The notes beneath the pieces are model-generated. The model worked only from the letters and a program-made list of their open reading frames with translations, ran no database searches and was not told where the DNA came from. A program made the translations under genes and the position numbers. DNA of 64,000 nucleotides from JANMOK01 sp031415055 (GTDB lineage: Bacteria; Pseudomonadota; Alphaproteobacteria; Rhodobacterales; Rhodobacteraceae): assembly GCA_031415055.1 (NCBI GenBank), contig JANOQZ010000002.1:1-64000 (forward strand), given 5' to 3'. The first letter of the stretch is position 1, and each line of letters starts with the position of its first letter. Shown piece after piece: positions 24,823 through 32,470 of the stretch.

Positions 24823-26814
24823 ATGTTTAGCAAAATCCTTGTGGCCAATCGCGGCGAGATTGCGTGTCGGGTGATCAAGACAGCGCGGCGGATGGGGATT
24901 GCGACGGTGGCGGTCTATTCCGACGCGGATCGCGGTGCCCTGCATGTGCAGATGGCCGACGAGGCAGTGCATATTGGCGGCTCGGCGGCGGTTGAAAGCT
25001 ATTTGCGCATAGATCGGATATTGGATGCTGTTCGGGTGACTGGCGCTGAGGCGGTGCATCCGGGCTATGGGTTTTTGTCGGAACGGGCGGAATTTGCTGA
25101 AGCTTTAGCTGAGGTTGGCGTGGCGTTCATTGGCCCGCCAGCCAGCGCGATTGCGGCGATGGGCGACAAGATTGCCTCGAAGAAACTGGCGCTCGCGGCG
25201 GGTGTTTCGACGGTGCCGGGGTTTGTGGGGGTGATTTCGGACGCCGATCATGCGGTGAAAATTGCGCGTGAGATCGGCTATCCGGTGATGATCAAAGCCA
25301 GCGCTGGCGGTGGCGGCAAAGGGATGCGGGTGGCGTTTTCCGATGCCGATGTGCGCGAGGGGTTTGCCTCGTCGAAAAATGAAGCGAAGGCGAGTTTTGG
25401 CGACGACCGGTTGTTTGTCGAGAAGTTTGTCGAAAGCCCGCGTCATATAGAAATTCAGGTGTTGGGCGATAGTCACGGCAATATCGTGTATCTGGGCGAG
25501 CGCGAATGCTCGATCCAACGCCGCAACCAGAAAGTGATCGAGGAAGCGCCGTCGCTGTTTCTGGATGCGGCGACGCGAAAGGCCATGGGCGAGCAGGCGG
25601 TCGCTTTGGCGAAGGCGGTGGATTATTGCAGCGCTGGGACGGTGGAGTTCATCGTCGATGGTGACCGGAATTTCTATTTTCTGGAAATGAACACGCGCCT
25701 GCAGGTCGAGCATCCGGTGACCGAGTTGGTCACAGGGATTGATCTGGTCGAGGCGATGATCCGGGTGGCGGCGGGAGAAAAGCTGGGGTTTGGGCAGGGC
25801 GATATTCGGGTGAGCGGCTGGGCAATGGAAAGTCGTCTCTATGCCGAAGACCCCTATCGCGGCTTCCTGCCATCGACCGGAAGGCTGGTGCGGTATCGAC
25901 CACCGGTCGAGGTTGAGGGCCGGGTTCGCAATGATACCGGCGTATTTGAGGGTGGCGATATCAGCCGGTTTTATGACCCGATGATCGCCAAGCTATGCAC
26001 GTGGGGTGAGGATAGGGCTTCGGCCATTGAAGGCATGCGGGCGGCGCTGGATGCGTTTGAAGTCGAGGGGATTGGGCATAATCTGCCGTTTTGTGCGGCG
26101 GTGATGGATCATCCGAAGTTTGTGGCGGGGGAGTTTACCACGGGGTTCATTGCCGAAGAGTTTCCCTATGGGTTTTCGGGGGTGGTATTGCCCGATGCGA
26201 CTTTGCGGCGGCTGGCGGCAGGGGCGGCCAGTATGAAGGCGCGACTGGAGGCGCGGGCGGCGCGGATTTCGGGGGCGATGGTGAACCATTCCCGGCGAGT
26301 CGATCCGCATTGGGTGGTGGCTTTGGGCGACACGCGGTTTGCGTTGGAGGTGATCGAAGGGCCGGATCATACGGATGTGACGTTGGAGGGTGAGACGTTT
26401 CGGGTGCAAACCGATTGGCAGCCGGGGCAGACTTTGTGTCGGGCTTTGATCAACGGTCAGGCGTTCGTTGTTAAGGTCAAACTGACCACGGGGGGTGTTC
26501 GGCTGCGCTATCGCGGGTCGGATTTGAAGGTCAATGTGATGACTCTTCGGCAAGCGGAATTGGCGGCGAAGATGCCAGTGAAAACCTTGCCCGATTTATC
26601 GCGCTTTGTGCTGTGCCCAATGCCGGGTTTGGTGGTGTCGATGGCGGTTGCGGTGGGGGATGCGGTGGTGGCGGGGCAAGTGCTGTGCGTGATCGAAGCG
26701 ATGAAGATGGAGAACGTGCTGAAGGCGGAGCGGAGCGGGGTGGTTGCCGAAGTTTGCGCGGCGGTGGGCGACAGTTTGGCGGTGGATGCGGTGATATTGG
26801 AGTTTGAGGGATGA
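24823..26814 (+). CDS. pccA: propionyl-CoA carboxylase alpha chain
   Basis: This 663-residue biotin-dependent subunit has a biotin carboxylase domain (residues 1-450: MFSKILVANRGEIACRVIKT, ATP-grasp loop IKASAGGGGKGMRVAF, FLEMNTRLQVEHPVTELVTG) and a C-terminal biotinyl domain with the biotin lysine in VIEAMKMENVL. It carboxylates biotin for the PccB step. ATG 24823 is the family start; anything upstream overlaps the terminator. Its last 33 bases are duplicated exactly at 27772-27804, and its TGA overlaps the mrr start. Confidence 0.93.
   Translation: MFSKILVANRGEIACRVIKTARRMGIATVAVYSDADRGALHVQMADEAVHIGGSAAVESYLRIDRILDAVRVTGAEAVHPGYGFLSERAEFAEALAEVGVAFIGPPASAIAAMGDKIASKKLALAAGVSTVPGFVGVISDADHAVKIAREIGYPVMIKASAGGGGKGMRVAFSDADVREGFASSKNEAKASFGDDRLFVEKFVESPRHIEIQVLGDSHGNIVYLGERECSIQRRNQKVIEEAPSLFLDAATRKAMGEQAVALAKAVDYCSAGTVEFIVDGDRNFYFLEMNTRLQVEHPVTELVTGIDLVEAMIRVAAGEKLGFGQGDIRVSGWAMESRLYAEDPYRGFLPSTGRLVRYRPPVEVEGRVRNDTGVFEGGDISRFYDPMIAKLCTWGEDRASAIEGMRAALDAFEVEGIGHNLPFCAAVMDHPKFVAGEFTTGFIAEEFPYGFSGVVLPDATLRRLAAGAASMKARLEARAARISGAMVNHSRRVDPHWVVALGDTRFALEVIEGPDHTDVTLEGETFRVQTDWQPGQTLCRALINGQAFVVKVKLTTGGVRLRYRGSDLKVNVMTLRQAELAAKMPVKTLPDLSRFVLCPMPGLVVSMAVAVGDAVVAGQVLCVIEAMKMENVLKAERSGVVAEVCAAVGDSLAVDAVILEFEG
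26780..26812 (+). repeat. 33-bp direct repeat, copy 1 (3' end of pccA)
   Basis: These 33 bases encode the end of PccA (VDAVILEFEG) up to the first two bases of the ATGA. They recur exactly at 27772-27804, 992 bases downstream. The two copies bracket the mrr gene. Confidence 0.92.
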
Positions 26815-27698
26815 TACCAGATTTTCAAACGTTGATGCGGCCAGTTTTGGAGGCGGCGGCAACAGGCGAGAGCCATATTTCCGAAGTGGTAACGGCACTT
26901 CAAGAATCATTCGCGCTTTCTCAGGAGGAACGGGAAGAACTTGTGCCAAGTGGGCGAAAAGCGAGATTCACGGATCGCGTTCATTGGGCCAAGGCATATC
27001 TGAAACAAGCAGGATTGGTAAAAAACACGCGACGTGGATACGTGGAAATCACCGAAGAGGGACGCCAAGTCTTATCAAATTATGGCGGGAAAATCGACAC
27101 TAAGTATCTTGAAAGCATTCCCCAATTTATTGAAGGACGGTTTCGTGGCGGTGGCGCGGAGGTAATTAGCGACAGCATTGGAAAGGGCGCTGTTTCAACA
27201 CCGGATGAACAACTGCGACGTGCGTATTCCCAAGTTGTCGCCGCTCTCGCCAGCGAAATTCTGGACAGGTTGCGGGGCAGTAAACCCGCCTTTTTTGAGG
27301 AGGTAATCGTAGAGTTACTATCGAAAATGGGATATGGCGCTGGCAAAGCGCTGGGGGCTTCGGGCGATGGTGGCGTTGATGGCGTGATCGATCAGGACCC
27401 TCTGGGCGTGGATCAGGTGTATGTACAAGCAAAGCGATACGGCGCGGAAAACGTTGTGGGTTCCGGCGCTATTAGAGACTTTTACGGTGCCTTGGGAATG
27501 AAGGATGTTACGAAAGGCATTTTTGTTACCACGTCTTCGTTTTCAAGTTCGGCACATCAAACGGCAGAAAAACTTGGCGCTCGCATTGTGCTGATTGATG
27601 GTCCGCAAATAGCTGACCTGATGATCAAATATGAAGTGGGCTGCAGAGTTACCGAGACATTTCGAATTGCGGTTGTCGAGGAAAGCTATTTCGAGTGA
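26811..27698 (+). CDS. mrr: Mrr-type restriction endonuclease
   Basis: This 295-residue protein has an N-terminal winged-helix target-recognition domain (about 1-110: DRVHWAKAYLKQAGLVKNTR and GYVEITEEGRQVL) and a C-terminal Mrr catalytic domain. The PD-(D/E)xK-type residues are in SGDGGVDGVIDQD (Asp190) and VYVQAKRY (Gln206-Ala-Lys208). Mrr proteins cut DNA carrying methylated bases, so this is likely a type IV restriction enzyme against modified foreign DNA. The ATG overlaps the pccA stop (ATGA). The gene is bracketed by exact 33-bp repeats and is the only defence gene in a metabolic operon, which indicates insertion. No methyltransferase or integrase accompanies it. Confidence 0.87.
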   Translation: MIPDFQTLMRPVLEAAATGESHISEVVTALQESFALSQEEREELVPSGRKARFTDRVHWAKAYLKQAGLVKNTRRGYVEITEEGRQVLSNYGGKIDTKYLESIPQFIEGRFRGGGAEVISDSIGKGAVSTPDEQLRRAYSQVVAALASEILDRLRGSKPAFFEEVIVELLSKMGYGAGKALGASGDGGVDGVIDQDPLGVDQVYVQAKRYGAENVVGSGAIRDFYGALGMKDVTKGIFVTTSSFSSSAHQTAEKLGARIVLIDGPQIADLMIKYEVGCRVTETFRIAVVEESYFE

Positions 27699-27771
27699 TT
27701 GGCGCACGAATTATTAGAGTTTTGAGAGACCCGTAGGACTCTGGCGACTACGGTCGGACGGGAGTACTTGC

Positions 27772-27804
27772 CGGTGGATGCGGTGATATTGGAGTTTGAG
27801 GGAT
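27772..27804 (+). repeat. 33-bp direct repeat, copy 2 (relic of original pccA end)
   Basis: This is identical to 26780-26812. In the same reading phase it again encodes VDAVILEFEG, followed here by a TAG stop at 27803-27805. Outward from the repeat, three of the four preceding bases also match. It is probably the original 3' end of pccA, separated from the gene body when mrr was inserted. Confidence 0.9.
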
Positions 27805-27883
27805 AGGTGGATGCTGTGCTGATTTTTGCTGGATTGGGATAAATTCATTTGCGAAACAAGGGTTTGCCGTTTTAGTTTAACCG

Positions 27884-29464
27884 GTGGGCGGTGAGATTGA
27901 TGGAGTTTGCATTTTGAAAGGGACGGGTTTTTGGTCCGCTCGGCAGGCATATCCGATTTTGGCGATGGCGTCGGCGCTACTGTTTTTTGCAGTGTTGCAG
28001 GTATTGGCTTGGGGCAAGACCGGCGGTTATTTCGAATATCCGCTCGATGATGTTTACATTCATTTGGCGATGGCCGACGGAATAGCGCGGGGCGAATACG
28101 GGATCAATGCGGGCGAATATGCCTCGGCGGATTCCTCGATATTGTTTCCAGTGCTGATCGCCCCATTTTCATCGGCGGCCTTTGAACGGTTCGTGCCCTT
28201 GGTCTTGAATGCGCTGAGTTTGGCTGGAGCTGCCTGGCTTTGGGGCATGCTGTTGGCTCGGTCGAGCATTTTTGGCTGGCCGGGAACGGTCTTGGCGATT
28301 TTCGGACCAATCGCGCTGAACCTGCCCGGCGTCGCCTTCACCGGCATGGAGCATAGCACGCATATTTTGGTCAGTTTGGCAGTGTTGCTGGGGCTGTGCC
28401 GGTATTTGGAAGATGGCAAGATCGGCTGGCTATTGGTCGCGGGCGTCGTTTTGGGACCGATGCTGCGGTTTGAAGGTTTGGGCGTGTCAGCGGCGGCCTG
28501 TTTGGTGTTGCTGACCCAAAACGATCGGAAGGCGGCGGTGCTGTTGGGATTGGCGGCATTGACGCCGGTGGCGCTGTTCGTGGCGTTCTTGCAATGGCAC
28601 CATATTGGACCGTTGCCGATGTCGGTGATGGCAAAGCTTGATCTGGCGGTGGGGGCTGGACCGGGGCATGAAGAGGTGACGATCCTGCGCAAATTGATGC
28701 AGTTTCCGGGGCAGTTTGTCTTTTTCATGGCGCTGTTTTACGCGGTTTTTACTTTGTGGATGTGGCGGCGCGAACACCAGCTTTGGCCAGTGGTATTGGC
28801 GGCCAGTTTGGTTGGGTTTTTGCATTTGGGCTTTGGCAAATTCGGGTGGAGTTTTCGCTATGAGGGCTATGTCGTCGTTTTACTGGTGACGGTTAGTTTG
28901 ATTGGGATTGTGCCGACGATGCAAAACCGGGCAATGGCCTTGGTGACCAGTCTGGTTTTGGTGGCAATTCCGGGAGTTTGGTATGTGACCGGAATATTGT
29001 CACAGGGGCCGATTTCGGCAGGGGCAATTCATTTGCAGCAGTCGCAAATGGCGCGGTTTGTCAAAGACATTTACCAAAAGCCCGTTGCGGTGAACGACAT
29101 TGGCTATGTCACGTGGCGTAACCCTTATTATGTACTGGACCTTTGGGGCTTGGCGTCGCGCGATGCGTTGGAATTGCGCTTGGACGAAAACGCGGCGCAA
29201 GGTTGGGCGGCGGGGTTGGTCAAGGCGCATTCGGTGGATTTGGCGATGATCTATCAGTTATGGCTAGCGCGGGCGGTTCCACCAGATTGGCAGCGGTTGG
29301 GCGCGTTGAATTTGACTGGGACCAGCGGCTGGGTAGCGGAAAAGGAAGTGGTATTTTATGCGACTTCGCCCGATGTTGTGGCAGAACTGCGCGAAAAGTT
29401 GCAAGTGTTCCAACATGGGTTGCCCGAAGGTGTGGATTTTGATTTTGCCGATACATCGCCATGA
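27884..29464 (+). CDS. GT-C-type integral membrane glycosyltransferase-like protein
   Basis: This 526-residue multi-pass membrane protein has about nine to ten hydrophobic helices and a soluble C-terminal part. In the first extramembrane loop, LDDVYIHLAMADGIARGEYG carries the acidic D-D pair typical of GT-C enzymes, which use polyprenyl-phosphate sugars. The GTG at 27884 has no good ribosome-binding site; the true start could be the ATG near 27965, just before the first helix. The stop overlaps the mutase start (ATGA at 29461-29464), so it is co-translated with mcm, an odd partner. The acceptor is unknown. Confidence 0.65.
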   Translation: MGGEIDGVCILKGTGFWSARQAYPILAMASALLFFAVLQVLAWGKTGGYFEYPLDDVYIHLAMADGIARGEYGINAGEYASADSSILFPVLIAPFSSAAFERFVPLVLNALSLAGAAWLWGMLLARSSIFGWPGTVLAIFGPIALNLPGVAFTGMEHSTHILVSLAVLLGLCRYLEDGKIGWLLVAGVVLGPMLRFEGLGVSAAACLVLLTQNDRKAAVLLGLAALTPVALFVAFLQWHHIGPLPMSVMAKLDLAVGAGPGHEEVTILRKLMQFPGQFVFFMALFYAVFTLWMWRREHQLWPVVLAASLVGFLHLGFGKFGWSFRYEGYVVVLLVTVSLIGIVPTMQNRAMALVTSLVLVAIPGVWYVTGILSQGPISAGAIHLQQSQMARFVKDIYQKPVAVNDIGYVTWRNPYYVLDLWGLASRDALELRLDENAAQGWAAGLVKAHSVDLAMIYQLWLARAVPPDWQRLGALNLTGTSGWVAEKEVVFYATSPDVVAELREKLQVFQHGLPEGVDFDFADTSP

Positions 29465-31611
29465 ACGCTGAAGAGGCGTGGCGAAAAGCTGTGGCCAAAG
29501 AACGTGCGAATGTTGCTTCGCCGCTGCAAGCGAAGGCGACGCCAGAGGGGATTTCGCTGAAGGTGTTGTATACCGAGGCAGACTTGGTTGGGCTTGGTCA
29601 CTTGGGTGGGATGCCGGGGATAGCGCCCTATCTGCGTGGGGCGAAGGCCAGCATGTATGCCGGGCGACCTTGGACGATACGGCAGTATGCCGGATTTTCG
29701 ACGGCGGCTGAGAGCAATGCGTTTTACCGGCGGGCCTTGGAGTCTGGCCAGAGCGGGGTTTCGGTGGCGTTCGATCTGGCGACGCATCGGGGCTATGACA
29801 GCGACCATCCCCGCGTTGAGGGCGATGTCGGCAAGGCGGGTGTGGCGATAGATTCGGTCGAGGATATGAAGGTTTTGTTTGAGGGGATTCCTTTGGACAA
29901 GGTTTCGGTCTCGATGACGATGAACGGGGCGGTTTTGCCGGTTCTGGCGGGGTTTATCGTTGCGGCGGAGGAACAGGGCGTGGCGATGCGGCAATTGTCG
30001 GGAACCATTCAGAACGACGTTCTGAAAGAATTCATGGTACGGAATACCTATATTTACCCGCCCGAACCAAGCATGCGGATTGTCGCGGATGTGATTGAAT
30101 TCACAGCGAAAAACATGCCGAAGTTCAACTCGATTTCGATTTCCGGCTATCACATGCAGGAAGCCGGGGCGAATTTGGTGCAGGAACTGGCTTTCACGTT
30201 GGCCGATGGGCGCGAATATGTGCGAGCGGCGTTGAAACGTGGGTTGAAGGTGGACGACTTTGCGCCAAGGTTATCGTTTTTCTTTGGCATCGGCATGAAC
30301 CTGTTCATGGAGGCCGCCAAGCTGCGGGCGGCGCGGCTGTTGTGGCATCGGGTGATGGCGGAGTTTTCGCCATTAAAGTTGGAAAGCAGCGTTTTGCGGA
30401 TGCATTGCCAGACCTCGGGCGTGTCGTTGCAAGCGCAAGACCCGCTGAATAACGTGGTGCGCACCGCGTACGAGGCTTTGGCGGCGGTGTTGGGCGGGAC
30501 GCAGAGCTTGCATACGAATAGTTTTGATGAGGCGCTGGCGTTGCCGAGCGATGCGGCAGCGCGGGTTGCGCTGAACACGCAGTTGATTTTGGTGCACGAG
30601 ACGGGGGTTGCCGATGTGGTCGATCCGTTGGCCGGGTCGTATTACGTCGAGGCGTTGACGGCGCAAATGGCGGATGCGGCTTGGGCATTGATGGGTGAAG
30701 TTGAGGCGCTTGGCGGCATGACGGCAGCAGTAGTGACGGGGATGCCGAAGACGCGGATCGAGGCGAGCGCGGCGCTGCGACAGGCGGCGATTGATAAAGG
30801 TGAGGCGGTGATCGTTGGCGTCAATCGGTTTGTGTCTGAGGTCGCTGATGCGGTCGATGTGCGCGACATCGACAATGACGCGGTGCGGATCGCGCAGGTT
30901 GGGCGGCTGAAGGCGTTGCGTTTGGGCCGGGATAGGGCGGCCTGCGAGGCGGCTTTGGTGGCGTTGGAAATGGCTGGACGGAGCGGCGTCGGGAATTTGC
31001 TGGAGCTGGCAATTGTTGCGTCGCGGGCGCGGGCCAGTGTGGGTGAGATTTCCGAGGCGCTGGAACGGGCGTTTGGACGGCATGTTGCTGTGGTTAGCAG
31101 CGAGGCCGGCGTTTATGGCAGGGCAGCTGCAGGGGATGCAGAGTTTGAGGCGGTTCGGCGTGAGGTCGCGCGGTTTGTAAGTGAAACCGGACGTCGACCG
31201 TCGATATTGGTGGTCAAGATCGGCCAAGATGGTCACGATCGGGGGGCGAAGGTGATCGGCTCGGCTTTCGGCGATATTGGCTTTGAAGTGGTGGTTGGGC
31301 CACTGTTTCAGACGCCCGATGAGGCTGCGGCGGATGCGGTTGCCCGCAAGGTGGATGTGGTGGGGATTTCCAGCCAAGCGGCGGGGCATCGGACGTTGGC
31401 GCCGAAGTTGATTAGGGCTTTGAAGACTTTGGGGGGTGAGGATGTGATCGTGATCTGCGGTGGCGTGATTCCGCAAGGCGACCACAACTTTCTGCGGCAG
31501 CACGGGGTGAAGGCAATATTTGGGCCGGGGACGAGTATTCCGAGGGCGGCGCAGGAGGTGTTGCGGTTGATTGCGGGTCGGGTTGGTGCTGGGCGCAATG
31601 GCGCAGAGTGA
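29461..31611 (+). CDS. mcm: methylmalonyl-CoA mutase
   Basis: This 716-residue adenosylcobalamin enzyme converts methylmalonyl-CoA to succinyl-CoA, completing propionate assimilation. The TIM-barrel substrate part shows YAGFSTAAESNAFYRRALES, SVAFDLATHRGYDSDHPRV and SVSMTMNGAVLPVLAGFI. The C-terminal B12-binding domain has KIGQDGHDRGAKVIGSAFGD, with the D-x-H-x-x-G cobalt-ligand motif, and SSQAAGHRTL. It is the single-chain homodimer type. The last 14 bases overlap the glycosyltransferase gene that follows. Confidence 0.95.
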   Translation: MNAEEAWRKAVAKERANVASPLQAKATPEGISLKVLYTEADLVGLGHLGGMPGIAPYLRGAKASMYAGRPWTIRQYAGFSTAAESNAFYRRALESGQSGVSVAFDLATHRGYDSDHPRVEGDVGKAGVAIDSVEDMKVLFEGIPLDKVSVSMTMNGAVLPVLAGFIVAAEEQGVAMRQLSGTIQNDVLKEFMVRNTYIYPPEPSMRIVADVIEFTAKNMPKFNSISISGYHMQEAGANLVQELAFTLADGREYVRAALKRGLKVDDFAPRLSFFFGIGMNLFMEAAKLRAARLLWHRVMAEFSPLKLESSVLRMHCQTSGVSLQAQDPLNNVVRTAYEALAAVLGGTQSLHTNSFDEALALPSDAAARVALNTQLILVHETGVADVVDPLAGSYYVEALTAQMADAAWALMGEVEALGGMTAAVVTGMPKTRIEASAALRQAAIDKGEAVIVGVNRFVSEVADAVDVRDIDNDAVRIAQVGRLKALRLGRDRAACEAALVALEMAGRSGVGNLLELAIVASRARASVGEISEALERAFGRHVAVVSSEAGVYGRAAAGDAEFEAVRREVARFVSETGRRPSILVVKIGQDGHDRGAKVIGSAFGDIGFEVVVGPLFQTPDEAAADAVARKVDVVGISSQAAGHRTLAPKLIRALKTLGGEDVIVICGGVIPQGDHNFLRQHGVKAIFGPGTSIPRAAQEVLRLIAGRVGAGRNGAE

Positions 31612-32422
31612 AGACAAGATCGGCGGCCAAAAGGTGGCGATTTGGGTGATAAATCTGGCGCGAAACGCCGGTCGTTTGGCCAATATGGCCCGGCAACTAA
31701 AGGCGATGGGGCTGGTTTGGCAGCGCTTTGATGCAATTGATTTCGCCACCGGTGCGCATTTGACCCATGGTGGTGATGTTGAACCCAATGACCCAAGCCA
31801 CTGGATGAGCGCGGCGGAATGGGCCTGCACTTTGAGCCACCGGGTGGTTTGGCAGGAATTCTTGGCAAGCGACGCCAAGGAAGCTTTGATTCTGGAGGAC
31901 GATCTGGAATTGTTTCCGCCGTTTGCGGAGTTGGCAAAGGTCGGCTTGGGGGCAACCGATTGTCCGTTGCCGGTGAAAGTGGAATGGCACAAGAACGGCA
32001 ACAAACCGGTCTTGTTGGGCAAAGTATTGTCGGAATATCCGACCAATTTCGGGGAAATTCGGTCGTTGCATTCGAACTATTTCGGCTCGGCGAGTTATTA
32101 TCTGACGCGTGCAGCGGCGCAAAGGCTGGTCGCACGGACGCGTCGGCTGCGAGCGCCGACCGATGTGATCTTGTTCAATCCGCTGTTTTGGCCGCTGCAC
32201 CAATTGGTCGGCGCGGGCATTTTGATGACACCGATGGCGGTGCAGGACCGTGAGACATTCGCCTCGGACCTACAGTCGAGCAGGCGGGCGCGGGGCTGGA
32301 AAATACCAAAGCAATGGGCCGATGATTTTATCGAGTCGAGCAAAATCACCGTTGCCATCATGCTGTGGAAAACGCGGTGGTATCGGTTTGATCTGAGCAG
32401 TTGGATGTTAACGAAAAACTGA
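31598..32422 (+). CDS. glycosyltransferase family 25 protein
   Basis: This 274-residue protein is of the LPS-type GT25 family. AIWVINLARNAGRLANMARQ is at the N-terminus, followed by ACTLSHRVVWQEFL and the metal-binding ALILEDDLELF with E-D-D; NYFGSASYYLTRAAAQRLV comes later. The family adds galactose or other sugars to lipopolysaccharide. ATG 31598 lies inside the end of mcm. With the GT-C-like gene it frames the mutase, which suggests that two envelope-glycan genes share the propionate transcript. Confidence 0.8.
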   Translation: MAQSEDKIGGQKVAIWVINLARNAGRLANMARQLKAMGLVWQRFDAIDFATGAHLTHGGDVEPNDPSHWMSAAEWACTLSHRVVWQEFLASDAKEALILEDDLELFPPFAELAKVGLGATDCPLPVKVEWHKNGNKPVLLGKVLSEYPTNFGEIRSLHSNYFGSASYYLTRAAAQRLVARTRRLRAPTDVILFNPLFWPLHQLVGAGILMTPMAVQDRETFASDLQSSRRARGWKIPKQWADDFIESSKITVAIMLWKTRWYRFDLSSWMLTKN

Positions 32423-32470
32423 TACCAATGGGCAATAAGTCGAGGCCGACCTTTCAGGCTTGGGGACCAC

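Noticed and set aside
30373..32046. 557-codon open frame on the minus strand across mcm and the GT25 gene
   Set aside because: It is antisense to two genes with clear motifs, is rich in Arg, His and Pro and has no domain. It is a shadow of GC-biased coding sequence.
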